DNA from: Salinimicrobium terrae DSM 17865
GTDB lineage: Bacteria > Bacteroidota > Bacteroidia > Flavobacteriales > Flavobacteriaceae
Direction of reading: 5' to 3'
Length of the DNA stretch: 64,000 bases
Assembly (NCBI RefSeq): GCF_000424665.1
Contig: NZ_AUKI01000020.1
Span: forward strand, 1 to 64,000
Within the stretch, counting starts at the first letter, position 1. Each line of letters begins with the position of its first letter. Shown here piece by piece: positions 18,052 through 25,906 of the stretch. A program made the position numbers and the translations under genes. The notes below the pieces were generated by a model. It was not told the origin of the DNA. It was given only the letters and a program-made list of their open reading frames with translations, and did no database searches.

Positions 18052-18432
18052 ATGGCTACGAGTATTAGAGTTGAAAAAATTTGTGAACACTGCAATGAAA
18101 AATTCATTGCAAAGACAATGAAGACGAGATACTGCTCCCACATCTGTAACAGTAGGGCATATAAAGAGAGAAAACGGTATGAAAAATTAAACGGCTTAAG
18201 CACCACCGAATCTGGTGAACAAGAAAAAAAAATACCAGCACCTTCCACCTCCTACCTCAGTAAAATTAAAGAAACAGAGTTTCTTACTGTTCCAGAAGTC
18301 GCTAAACTTTTACGTCTATCAAAGGCTACAGTTTATAGATTAATAAAAGAAGGAAACCTAAAAGCGGCTAAATTTTCACAGAGGTCGACACGGATAAAAA
18401 GAAGTGAGATTGATAAATTATTTAAAGAATAG
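18052..18432 (+). CDS. Zinc-finger plus AlpA/excisionase-type HTH protein
   Basis: 126 aa. The N-terminal part has a four-Cys pattern (CEHCNEKFIAKTMKTRYCSHIC, residues about 9-30) like a small zinc ribbon. The C-terminal part (about 75-126) is a MerR-like excisionase HTH: FLTVPEVAKLLRLSKATVYRLIKEGNLKAAKF ... IKRSEIDKLF. Such proteins sit directly upstream of tyrosine integrases in Bacteroidota elements and probably act as recombination directionality factors or regulators. It ends 6 bp before the integrase start. Confidence 0.8.
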   Translation: MATSIRVEKICEHCNEKFIAKTMKTRYCSHICNSRAYKERKRYEKLNGLSTTESGEQEKKIPAPSTSYLSKIKETEFLTVPEVAKLLRLSKATVYRLIKEGNLKAAKFSQRSTRIKRSEIDKLFKE

Positions 18433-18438
18433 ATTTCT

Positions 18439-19575
18439 ATGGCCAATGTTACATTAAGAAGTAAAATACTGGCTAAGGGGAAACTTAGTCTATATCTCGA
18501 CTTCTACCCAGCAATTATACACCCCAAAACAGGGAAACCCACCCGAAGAGAATTTCTAAAACTCAAGATCTTCGAAAATCCAAAAAATGATATTGAAAGG
18601 GAGCACAACTCCACACAAATTCAGTTGGCAGAACAAATTCGTGCCAAAAGGCTAATGGATATTCGAAATAAAGAGTATGGTCTGAAAGAACATATGGATC
18701 TGGATATCAATTTTTATAATTTCTACGCCAGCATTGTGGAAGAATATTACAACAATGGAAGTAAAGGAAATTATCACTCCTGGAAGTCTTCATTAGACTA
18801 TTGGGAAAAGTATCTCGGAAAAAGCTTAAATAGTAAACAGCTCCTGCCCTACCATGTAGAAAAATACCGAGCATTTCTATTATCAGCTAAAACTCTTCGA
18901 AATAGTAAAAAGGATCTTTCTCGAAACACTGCTTCAGCTTACTACAAAAACTTCATAAATGTCCTTAAAAGAGCCTATAAAAAGAAGTTGTTAGCTTCAA
19001 ATTTAGCCGAGGATGCGGTTTATATTAAAGAGGAGGAAACCTACAGAGAATATCTGACAGAAGAAGAATTAAAAATGTTATCCAAAGCCGATTGTACGTT
19101 ACCCTCTCTTAAGCGTATGGCATTCTTTTCTGTGATGACGGGCCTACGATTTTCAGATATCAGTAGCCTGCAATGGAAGAATGTTTTTCATGACCGGTCT
19201 CAAGGCCACTATATAAAACTTAAGGAGCAAAAAACTGGTAATATTCAGAACCATTTTATTCCCGATAGTGCCCATGCTCTTTTAGTCAAAGAAGGTACAA
19301 CAGAAGGAAAAGTATTCCGGGATATCAAATATTCACAAATAACCCGTCCCTTAAAAGAATGGTTAAATACAGCCGAAATAGATAAAAAAATTTCTTTTCA
19401 TAATTTCCGTCATACCTATGCTACACTCCAATTGTCAAAAGGAACCGACATTTACACCTTATCAAAAATGTTAGGGCATAAAAATGTGACTACAACACAG
19501 ATCTATGGTAAAGTTATGGATCGACAAAAAATAGAAGCCTCTAAAAAATTAAATCTCGATTTTGATGGACTATAA
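18439..19575 (+). CDS. int: Tyrosine site-specific integrase (element A)
   Basis: 378 aa. The N-terminal arm-binding/SAM-like region (residues 1-190, with the Bacteroidota KILAKGKLSLYLDFYP start) is followed by the catalytic domain. The active-site set is complete: R237 (TGLRFSD), H321 and R324 (FHNFRHTYA), H347 (MLGHKN) and the nucleophile Y356 (TTTQIYGK). It would integrate and excise element A, plausibly at the 3' side of mnmE. Coupled with the upstream HTH gene; the next gene overlaps its end by 14 bp. Confidence 0.94.
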   Translation: MANVTLRSKILAKGKLSLYLDFYPAIIHPKTGKPTRREFLKLKIFENPKNDIEREHNSTQIQLAEQIRAKRLMDIRNKEYGLKEHMDLDINFYNFYASIVEEYYNNGSKGNYHSWKSSLDYWEKYLGKSLNSKQLLPYHVEKYRAFLLSAKTLRNSKKDLSRNTASAYYKNFINVLKRAYKKKLLASNLAEDAVYIKEEETYREYLTEEELKMLSKADCTLPSLKRMAFFSVMTGLRFSDISSLQWKNVFHDRSQGHYIKLKEQKTGNIQNHFIPDSAHALLVKEGTTEGKVFRDIKYSQITRPLKEWLNTAEIDKKISFHNFRHTYATLQLSKGTDIYTLSKMLGHKNVTTTQIYGKVMDRQKIEASKKLNLDFDGL

Positions 19576-20443
19576 GACCATTTACCTTGAGTATTATAAT
19601 AAAACTTTAAAGGATCAGGAGGATACAGTAAAAACTATGTTTACTGAACTAAAAGCAGAAAACCGTAGCTACTCCTACTCCCGAGATAAAATAGGTAGTA
19701 TGTTATTTTCTAAAAAACATGAATTTGAATCTGCTTATCCAATCCATATTCTTTCACAGTACGAGAGTTTATTAAAGGAACGCAAGCAACTTTACTCCGA
19801 AGATAGCCTCAAATTAATTTTTAAAAATGAAATGAAGGACATTTTTCAGGAGAAAAAACCTTTTGGAATTTTGGAATACTCCCGTTTTTTGGAAAATTTA
19901 GCCACCTGGATTGGGTTGAAGGATGCCTACTCTAATTTTGGAGCGCACAATTGGTTAATGGAATTATATTATGAGTACGACGAAATTGAAAAGATAAGTC
20001 TGTACCCTAAAATTATAAATATCAAGGAGAATAAAGATTTTATCCGATTGTCGTCGAAAAAATTTCCTAGATATGAAAAGTTAAAAGATTCAAAGCCTGA
20101 AATATCCAAAACGGAAGTAAACTTAGAACTTCCAATTCTGGATAATGATGAAAAACTTCTTTTAATACATTATTTGCTACATTCGAATTACCTTGAAAAA
20201 ATTGAAAAAGTAAAAATTCTCGCCTTAGTCGGAACCACACCTATAAGCGCAAAAATTTTTAAACAGGAATCACGGAAAAACAACGATTACAACCAGGTCC
20301 GTAAAGGTTATGAATACCTGGGAAAGAAGAAAGCTCAAGAAAAACTTACATCCCTTTTGCATCAAGTAGAAATCTTTAAAATTGGTAATTTAAATCGAGC
20401 TATTAAATTGGATCTTAATAAACTTAGAAAGCCAGAGATCTAA
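19562..20443 (+). CDS. Uncharacterised protein downstream of integrase A
   Basis: 293 aa, very rich in Lys/Glu/Asn, overlapping the integrase gene by 14 bp, so probably translated with it. I do not recognise a family. It looks largely helical and soluble, with no signal or TM segment. The C-terminal third (KTEVNLELPILDNDEKLLLIHYLLHSNYLEKIEKVKILALVGTT) could be a winged-helix-like fold. An accessory role in recombination or regulation is only suggested by position. Confidence 0.6.
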   Translation: MMDYKTIYLEYYNKTLKDQEDTVKTMFTELKAENRSYSYSRDKIGSMLFSKKHEFESAYPIHILSQYESLLKERKQLYSEDSLKLIFKNEMKDIFQEKKPFGILEYSRFLENLATWIGLKDAYSNFGAHNWLMELYYEYDEIEKISLYPKIINIKENKDFIRLSSKKFPRYEKLKDSKPEISKTEVNLELPILDNDEKLLLIHYLLHSNYLEKIEKVKILALVGTTPISAKIFKQESRKNNDYNQVRKGYEYLGKKKAQEKLTSLLHQVEIFKIGNLNRAIKLDLNKLRKPEI

Positions 20444-20501
20444 AGATAATTTAAAAAAGTTTGAACTATCTGAGGTGAAAATCCTATCCTATTCTGAACA
20501 A

Positions 20502-20538
20502 AAAAAGCCTTGCAACTAGCTAATTGTGAGGCTTTTTT
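20502..20538 (+). terminator. Terminator after the integrase operon
   Basis: AAAAAGCCTTGCAA pairs with TTGTGAGGCTTTTT (two mismatches) around a CTAGCTAA loop, followed by a T run. It separates the integrase operon from the replication-type cassette. Confidence 0.75.
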
Positions 20539-20637
20539 ATTTGAACTACACTCGAACGCTCATAAACTACGACCATCGATAAGCCGAAGTGACCTCCTTT
20601 TCTTCGTAGAGAATTATTAATAACAAAAACTAAAAAT

Positions 20638-20952
20638 ATGAGAAAAGTAGTTTATGAAGTAACTGAAGAAAACGCACACCTGATTGCTAAAATGCTTCTT
20701 AAATATGCAAGGGAGCAGGAGCAGAATCAAGTAGAGCAGTATCTAACAATTGATGAATTATGCGAGCTAATTGGCTATAAGAAAACCTCTATCTATGGCT
20801 TAGTCCAAAAGAACAAGATCCCTTACCACAAAAAGGGAAAACTGTTCTTCCTTAAGTCTGAAATAATGGAGTGGCTAAAGAGTGGTAAAAAAGCTACAGG
20901 CGAGGATATTAAAAGAAAAGCGGATGAATATTTACTTAAAAACCTTCTTTAA
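20638..20952 (+). CDS. Excisionase-type HTH protein
   Basis: 104 aa. Residues about 38-90 form a MerR/Xis-like HTH: QYLTIDELCELIGYKKTSIYGLVQKNKIPYHKKGKLFFLKSEIMEWLKSG. It is the counterpart of the HTH gene at 46016 in element B; both stand just before replication genes. It probably acts as a regulator or Xis-like DNA-bending protein. Confidence 0.82.
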   Translation: MRKVVYEVTEENAHLIAKMLLKYAREQEQNQVEQYLTIDELCELIGYKKTSIYGLVQKNKIPYHKKGKLFFLKSEIMEWLKSGKKATGEDIKRKADEYLLKNLL

Positions 20953-20953
20953 T

Positions 20954-21736
20954 ATGAATGGATATGAAAGAACACGGGCCTGGTACAACTTCTGTTTTGA
21001 ACATCCAGATAGAATTAAACCAATTCATCATGCTATCTACCTATACACGGTTGAACTTTGCAACCGCTTAGGTTGGAAAAGGAAATTTGGACTTCCAACA
21101 GATACTACAATGGAAGTGCTTGGCATCAAAAATTACAAAACCTTTATTAAAGCACTTAACGATCTCATAGATTGGAGACTAATTGTTCTCATTCAGAAAA
21201 GTACTAATCAATACACTGCTAATGTCATTGCTTTATCTAAAAATACCAAAGCAACTACAAAAGCATTAGACAAGGCAATACAATTGCAAAGCCAAAGCAC
21301 TGTCAGTATAGATAAACAATTAAACAATGAAACCTTAAACAATAAAACATTATTTAATGTAAGTGTTTCAGATGTACCCGTTAATTTATTAGAATTTTAT
21401 AAGCTGGCGCTGAAATTACAAAAAGTGATCTGCAAAAATCTTCGGGATAAAAATGCACCCTCTCTAGTTCAAGAGACCGCAAATTTTTATAGTTGTGTAA
21501 CTCCAATTCAGAAAATGATGGAACAGGAAAAAGTTACTGTAAGGCAAATTGAAAATGGAATTTATTTTTTAGGTAGTGCCGACGGTAATTTCTGGAAAGG
21601 GATTGTTTTAAGTGCTGAAAGTTTTAAAGAAAAACTGCCCCAACTGCTAATGGCTGCAAAGAGAAATTCAAAAGAAAAGGAGTCTTTGGCACCAATGAAC
21701 CATTCAGTCCAACAAAAACTGGAGAAGTATGACTAA
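20954..21736 (+). CDS. Replication-initiator-like protein (element A)
   Basis: 260 aa from the ATG at 20954, one base after the stop of the HTH gene; an upstream in-frame ATG (20882) would lie inside that gene. The N-terminal half looks like a winged helix (IKPIHHAIYLYTVELCNRLGWKRKFGLPTDTTMEVLGIKNYKTFIKALNDLIDWRLIVLIQKS), the pattern of phage and element replication proteins that recruit a helicase loader. It overlaps the DnaC-like ATPase gene by 8 bp, which supports a replication role. The family name is not certain. Confidence 0.6.
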   Translation: MNGYERTRAWYNFCFEHPDRIKPIHHAIYLYTVELCNRLGWKRKFGLPTDTTMEVLGIKNYKTFIKALNDLIDWRLIVLIQKSTNQYTANVIALSKNTKATTKALDKAIQLQSQSTVSIDKQLNNETLNNKTLFNVSVSDVPVNLLEFYKLALKLQKVICKNLRDKNAPSLVQETANFYSCVTPIQKMMEQEKVTVRQIENGIYFLGSADGNFWKGIVLSAESFKEKLPQLLMAAKRNSKEKESLAPMNHSVQQKLEKYD

Positions 21737-22436
21737 TATAATTAAAGCACTCGCCAGTTTAAAGAAATTAGATTCCGGCGAAACGGTTAAGGTTGTACAT
21801 GATGTTTACCCCCGGCCTGAGGCTACACCTAAAAAAGCCGGATTACGAATGGACAAAAAGCTCATATGGAATCTTTTTAAGAAGCATAAGCCGACTGATT
21901 TTATTATTAATGATACAAACGAGCAGATCATATTCACCATATTACTTTATTTCCTCAAGGACCCAAGCTTTAATAAGTATAATATTATTAAAAATCAAGC
22001 TGCTCATGAAAAGGGACTATTAATATATGGTGATTATGGAGTCGGTAAAACTGAACTCTTCAAGATTCTTCGAAACATAGGAAGAGACTTGTCTAAGTTC
22101 AACTGTTTTGACTTCTGGTTTCCTGAAATTTCTGCAGGTTCCTTTGTAGATGAATACATGGCTTCAACAAGTAAAATGGATACCAATTTTAGCCTGGAAA
22201 AATTTTATGGCGGTAAGCTTTACATTGACGACTTGGGATATGAGAGAAAAGCCTTTAATCGGGATGAAATTTTGGGAGATATTCTTTTCGAGAGAAACAG
22301 AAAAGGATGCAAAACTTTTGTAACAACAAACCTCACTCCTACCGCCTTATCGGGAAAATATGGAGAGCGTATTGGAGATCGTTTATTGGAGATGTTTAAT
22401 ATTATATCATGGCGAGGAGAGAGCTTCAGAAAATAA
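21729..22436 (+). CDS. DnaC-like AAA+ ATPase (helicase loader type)
   Basis: 235 aa. Walker A GDYGVGKTE (residues 101-109), Walker B LYIDDLG (about 164-170), sensor 1 FVTTNLTP and an arginine-finger region YGERIGDRLLEMFNIISWRGESFRK. This is the form of DnaC/IstB-related loaders, which deliver the replicative helicase to an origin. With the Rep-like gene upstream, it suggests that element A replicates after excision. Confidence 0.82.
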   Translation: MTNIIKALASLKKLDSGETVKVVHDVYPRPEATPKKAGLRMDKKLIWNLFKKHKPTDFIINDTNEQIIFTILLYFLKDPSFNKYNIIKNQAAHEKGLLIYGDYGVGKTELFKILRNIGRDLSKFNCFDFWFPEISAGSFVDEYMASTSKMDTNFSLEKFYGGKLYIDDLGYERKAFNRDEILGDILFERNRKGCKTFVTTNLTPTALSGKYGERIGDRLLEMFNIISWRGESFRK

Positions 22437-22658
22437 GTTCTTTTTAGACTAAATAGAAATTTTCGCCTGAAGCCGTTGCAAAGACATCTATTAAAACATT
22501 ATTCCGTTATTACACAATAAATCAGACTTTTATATGAAATATAATTGTAAAAAAAGTGGGTTTAGCAACTAGTCTTCTACCGCTCAGCAACGGCTCTGAC
22601 CAACGGCTACTATTTAATGGCTCCGGATAGCTATTTTGCAAAATAAGGTTTCTTAAAT

Positions 22659-22673
22659 CACATTATATTGTGG
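22659..22673. promoter_or_regulatory. Operator O1 of the hipBST-like operon
   Basis: CACATTATATTGTGG: CCACA/TGTGG-type half-sites around an AT-rich centre. It is one of three alike sites with centres about 60 bp apart, upstream of the gene for an HTH antitoxin. Confidence 0.65.
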
Positions 22674-22718
22674 ATCATCCTACATTTTACTACTCAATAA
22701 GTAATATTACGTTTATTT

Positions 22719-22734
22719 CCACAATGAAGTGTGG
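22719..22734. promoter_or_regulatory. Operator O2 of the hipBST-like operon
   Basis: CCACAATGAAGTGTGG, a 5-bp perfect inverted repeat CCACA/TGTGG with a six-base spacer. It abuts the -33 region of the promoter. Confidence 0.7.
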
Positions 22735-22735
22735 A

Positions 22736-22769
22736 TTTTAATGTACTTTTACATTAATTAATAAATTTG
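22736..22769 (+). promoter_or_regulatory. Promoter of the hipBST-like operon
   Basis: TAAATTTG (22762-22769) is a full TAnnTTTG -7 element, with a TTTT -33 candidate at 22736-22739 and a 22-nt spacer. It lies between operators O2 and O3, so a repressor bound to both would enclose it. Confidence 0.6.
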
Positions 22770-22780
22770 CTTCTCTATTT

Positions 22781-22795
22781 CACAATAGTATGTGG
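22781..22795. promoter_or_regulatory. Operator O3 of the hipBST-like operon
   Basis: CACAATAGTATGTGG, at the expected transcription start region. It covers the upstream ATG at 22790, which argues that this ATG is part of the operator and that translation begins at 22823. Confidence 0.65.
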
Positions 22796-22822
22796 ATTAG
22801 CGATAGCAGAGATATAAGCAAA

Positions 22823-23041
22823 ATGGAAGCAATACAGAAAATTGGTCAATTGATTCAGCAGCGACGGGATCAATTGCGCATCACTCAAAGACAATTAGCC
22901 GATATGGCTAACATTGGGATCAATACGCTGTATAAGATTGAAACGGGGCAGGCTAACCCTACCCTCCAGTCATTACAAAAAATTACAGATATCCTGGGAA
23001 TGGAAATCACCTTACAAACTAAAAAAGTGAGTGCTGAATGA
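22823..23041 (+). CDS. hipB: HipB-like HTH antitoxin/repressor
   Basis: 72 aa XRE-type HTH: IGQLIQQRRDQLRITQRQLADMANIGINTLYKIETGQANPTLQSLQKITDILGMEI covers the five-helix Cro/C1 domain and ends in a short tail. The start at 22823 (MEAIQK) is preferred to 22790 because the latter falls in operator O3 and adds residues outside the domain. The stop overlaps the next start by 4 bp (ATGA). It probably binds the three CACA/TGTG operators and autoregulates the operon. Confidence 0.88.
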   Translation: MEAIQKIGQLIQQRRDQLRITQRQLADMANIGINTLYKIETGQANPTLQSLQKITDILGMEITLQTKKVSAE

Positions 23042-23364
23042 GGAGAGCTACTATATTCTATAAAGGAGAAGAAGCAGGTATCTTAGAACAGCATGATGAG
23101 GGAAGCTTTACCTTCCGGTATCTGGAACCTTGGCTGGCTGATCCGACAAATCCATCCATCAGTCTTACCCTTCCCAGATCTCAACCGGAGCATAGCGCTG
23201 AATACCTATTCCCCTTTTTTTACAATATGCTTCCGGAAGGGACCAACCGACTAAGCGTATGTAAGGCAAATCGGCTGGATTCCGATGATTACTTCGGGAT
23301 TCTTATGGCTACCGCCCGTTATGATACGGTAGGAGCTGTTACAGTCCAAAAATATAAAACTTAA
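23038..23364 (+). CDS. hipS: HipS-like protein (HipA N-terminal subdomain)
   Basis: 108 aa corresponding to the N-subdomain-1 that is fused at the start of ordinary HipA: MRRATIFYKGEEAGILEQHDEGSFTFRYLEPWLADPTNPSISLTLPRSQPEHSAEYLFPFFYNMLPEGTNR. As a free protein between the HTH and kinase genes it matches HipS of the tripartite HipBST system, where HipS rather than HipB neutralises the toxin. Start overlaps hipB by 4 bp; its TAA stop shares its last base with the hipT start ATG. Confidence 0.85.
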   Translation: MRRATIFYKGEEAGILEQHDEGSFTFRYLEPWLADPTNPSISLTLPRSQPEHSAEYLFPFFYNMLPEGTNRLSVCKANRLDSDDYFGILMATARYDTVGAVTVQKYKT

Positions 23365-24347
23365 TGAAAGTAGATCATTGCCCGGGAACATTGGCAGAAG
23401 GATTCAATACGTATAGCAGAACCTGCTTAAAACGTGTTTTTGATGGTCGTAAGGTTTCTCATGTGCTGCCTTATGATGCACCGAACTCCAACCGACAAAC
23501 CGATAAACTTTTTGAAGACAATCAAAAACGTATTTCAATATCCGGAGTACAGGAAAAATTTTCAGTACTCCTGGAAAAAAATAAGCTGCGTCTCATCAAA
23601 GAAGGAGAGCAAGGCACTCATATATTGAAACCTATACCACACGTTGGCAGAAAACGCGGTCAAATGCCCGCTAATGAGCATTTAACCATGCAGATTGCCC
23701 GCCAGATATACAATATTGAAACCGCAGAAAATGCACTAATCTTTTTTCAAAATGAAGCTCCCGCCTACATCACCAAACGGTTTGATGTAAAACCGGATGG
23801 TTCGAAGAAAGCCAAAGAAGATTTTGCCACTCTTGCCGGGAAAACTCCTCAAACCCATGGCGAACATTATAAGTATGAAGGAAATTACCTCGATTTATTT
23901 GAACTGATGAAAAAATTCCTACCGGCTTATCGCATTGAAACGCCCAAAATGTTCAAACTACTGGTTTTTAATTATCTGTTTTCAAACGGCGACGCTCACC
24001 TTAAGAACTTCGCCATTCTGGAAACTCCTATGGGGGATCACCAGTTAAGCCCGGCTTATGATTTACTCAATACCCGAATTCATGTAGACGATAGTAATTT
24101 CGCCCTGGAGGAAGGATTGCTACCTAAAAGAATGGCACAGACAACAATTGCCGGACAGTTCAAAATTTTGGCAGAACAGGTGGAAATCAAGCCTAAGCAG
24201 TTCAATCAAATCATGGCAAGCATGATGGAAAGTTCGGAAGAAGTCGTCCAATTGATCCATGCTTCCTTTTTGGAGGAATCTACCCAGCGAAATTATATCC
24301 AGGATTACCAATATCGCTTGAAGCAACTGCAAAAATTAAACTCTTGA
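23364..24347 (+). CDS. hipT: HipT-like Ser/Thr kinase toxin
   Basis: 327 aa HipA-family kinase lacking the N-terminal subdomain. The Gly-rich loop carries a SIS motif (residues 58-60, in RISISGVQEKF), like the two regulatory autophosphorylation serines of HipT. Catalytic NGDAHLKN (208-215, with Asp210) and metal-binding Asp in AYDLLNT (about 233) are intact. HipA phosphorylates glutamyl-tRNA synthetase and HipT tryptophanyl-tRNA synthetase; the target here is unknown. It is the last gene of the operon. Confidence 0.88.
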   Translation: MKVDHCPGTLAEGFNTYSRTCLKRVFDGRKVSHVLPYDAPNSNRQTDKLFEDNQKRISISGVQEKFSVLLEKNKLRLIKEGEQGTHILKPIPHVGRKRGQMPANEHLTMQIARQIYNIETAENALIFFQNEAPAYITKRFDVKPDGSKKAKEDFATLAGKTPQTHGEHYKYEGNYLDLFELMKKFLPAYRIETPKMFKLLVFNYLFSNGDAHLKNFAILETPMGDHQLSPAYDLLNTRIHVDDSNFALEEGLLPKRMAQTTIAGQFKILAEQVEIKPKQFNQIMASMMESSEEVVQLIHASFLEESTQRNYIQDYQYRLKQLQKLNS

Positions 24348-24777
24348 TATTCTTATACTTTTATTTTTAGCCGGAGTAACTGTCGGGCATTAGGAGACTT
24401 CGTGTTTTTTACGGAAATGATATCAGGCGTAGAAAATTAACAAGAATGAAACATAAAAAATTCACCTTGATTACAGTGAAGATTTGGACCTAGGATAACA
24501 ATGCAATAGCAACGGCTTCAAATTACATGAAATATTTGCAACCCCAAATATTTCAGTCATTTACATAATTGACTAACAAGGTTTTCAACTGCAGCAACGG
24601 ATCTCAACGGAATTTGCAACGGCCTTTAGTGATATGCAACGGCTCTTTTAATTTCCCCACTCCACAAAGTATTCAAAAAAGGTTAATTAAAAATGTTATT
24701 CAATTATATGCATTGACATATAAAATCAGCTTGAAATCAAAAATATATGCTTTAACATGTAATTTACTTCCGTTGCT
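24348..24777. other. Gene-free region with AACGG repeats
   Basis: About 430 bp with no credible gene. It holds five (G/T)CAACGG copies at 24509, 24594, 24604, 24616 and 24636, and an imperfect 20-bp palindrome TTATATG-CATTGA-CATATAA at 24704-24723 that resembles one in element B (45800-45821). If the AbiEi-like gene at 24778 ever had an AbiEii partner it should lie here, but no trace is seen. Confidence 0.6.
24704..24723. repeat. 20-bp inverted repeat, copy A
   Basis: TTATATG/CATATAA (7/7) around CATTGA. It shares 17 of 20 bases with the palindrome at 45801-45820 in element B. Confidence 0.5.
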
Positions 24778-25296
24778 CTATAATAGAATCCGTTGTTTCA
24801 GCTCCTTTATAGCAATTTCGCGTTCTCTTGCTCTGCCAACGCGAATTGCATCAACTAAAATCAGTAATTCATATAAAAGATTATCTTGTAATGCGGCTTT
24901 AGGTACTGAGCTATACAATGGAATAATACCGTGTCCTTTAGATGATCCTTTCGCATAAGGCCAAACGTATTCCTCACTGCTTTGAATTTGTTCCTTTAAA
25001 GGAGAGGCTGAATGTGAAGTGGGTATACCACGTACTACCGCACCAGGCTTTTGAGGAAAAATATATTTTACACCAAATTGTAGAACATCCATAAGGGCAA
25101 GCCTCATCACTTTTTTTCCTCTGGGATGTAATAAACCGGAGTATTTTAATCGAACTACTGATTCACTGACTTCAGATTGACTTATTCCTATAGCATCTGC
25201 CACTGCTTTTTGTTTCCAGGCTTGCTCATTAATGCTAATTAATTTTAAAAGCAATAAAATATCCTGTGGTTTAATTTGAATAGTCTTAATGCTCAT
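24778..25296 (-). CDS. Orphan AbiEi-like winged-helix regulator
   Basis: 172 aa from ATG 25296 (MSIKTIQIKPQDILLLLKL). The N-terminal winged helix (AWKQKAVADAIGISQSEVSESVVRLKYSGLL) and the C-terminal block (YIFPQKPGAVVRGIPTSHSASPLKEQI ... YVWPYAKGSSKGHGIIPLYSSVPKAA) closely parallel the gene at 45167-45679, which is paired with an AbiEii-type nucleotidyltransferase. Here the partner is absent. The longer frame up to 25395 does not align with the paralogue, so I used 25296. A TATCGCGATA palindrome lies just upstream (25309-25318) and may be its operator. Confidence 0.75.
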   Translation of the reverse strand: MSIKTIQIKPQDILLLLKLISINEQAWKQKAVADAIGISQSEVSESVVRLKYSGLLHPRGKKVMRLALMDVLQFGVKYIFPQKPGAVVRGIPTSHSASPLKEQIQSSEEYVWPYAKGSSKGHGIIPLYSSVPKAALQDNLLYELLILVDAIRVGRAREREIAIKELKQRILL

Positions 25297-25308
25297 ATTC
25301 ATATTTCT

Positions 25309-25318
25309 TATCGCGATA
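25309..25318. promoter_or_regulatory. Possible operator of the orphan AbiEi-like gene
   Basis: TATCGCGATA is a perfect palindrome 13 bp upstream of the start. Its TCGCGA core also occurs twice in the long inverted repeat upstream of the paralogue at 45710-45742. Confidence 0.45.
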
Positions 25319-25389
25319 TGCAATATTATATATTTTTCGCTTAATTTTTTGACTATAGCCCACCTCTTTTTCAAAAGAGGCATTATGAA

Positions 25390-25770
25390 ATTCAACGGTA
25401 AGCCAACGGTTGAGATTAAGAACTGAGCTTTTTCTATGATAAATTCTATGGTATCTAACGGTGTTCAACGGTAAATTAATGGTTATTCCAACGGGGCCGT
25501 TTGGATTCAATGGTCGGAAACCGTATTCTTTGTTCTTTTAAATTTAGAGTAACGGCTTCGAAACAGGTCATCAACAAGTATAATTAAAAAAATGCAGCCA
25601 ATCTGCAACGGCTTCGGTTGGAAATCAACAACAGCTCTGGCAATGTTCAGCAACCGCTCCGGCAACCGTTTAGCAATCTGTTTAGGCAACCGGTAGCAAC
25701 CGCTCCGGCAACTAGTAGGCAACCGTTCAGCAATTGCTCTGGCAAATAGTCAGCAAAGGCTTTAATTAAC
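25390..25770. repeat. Degenerate AACGG / AGCAACCGCTCCGGCAA repeat array
   Basis: CAACGG units at 25393, 25403, 25466, 25488, 25549 and 25605 lead into a denser stretch. There a 17-bp unit AGCAACCGCTCCGGCAA is present exactly at 25649-25665 and 25695-25711 and in diverged form (AGCAATTGCTCTGGCAA) at 25729-25745, with further GGCAACCG pieces between. Spacing is irregular (46 and 34 bp). No reading frame explains it. Iterons, regulator half-sites or a decayed gene are the options. Confidence 0.6.
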
Positions 25771-25906
25771 CGGGTCCGAAAAAATTCGTAACGGAGAAAA
25801 CACTGAAAAGAGATTTTTTGACTTGAACAATAAAGACCTAAGACTGGCTATTTTCATGAGAAACCAAATAGGCTTTTTCAAGCATAAACTGCACCTTTGA
25901 TTCTTC

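Larger units (their letters stand above)
22437..22789. other. Intergenic control region before the hipBST-like operon
   Basis: About 350 bp without a gene. The left part holds AGCCGTTGC (22470-22478) and CAACGGCT copies near 22582 and 22592, members of the AACGG repeat family listed further on. The right part holds three CACA/TGTG operators and a promoter, listed separately. Confidence 0.7.

Noticed and set aside
24569-24958. 129-codon plus-strand frame
   Set aside because: Runs through AACGG repeats and antisense to the orphan AbiEi-like gene; no domain.
25640-25770. CRISPR array
   Set aside because: Repeat units are 17 bp, diverged and unequally spaced (46 and 34 bp), and no cas genes are present.
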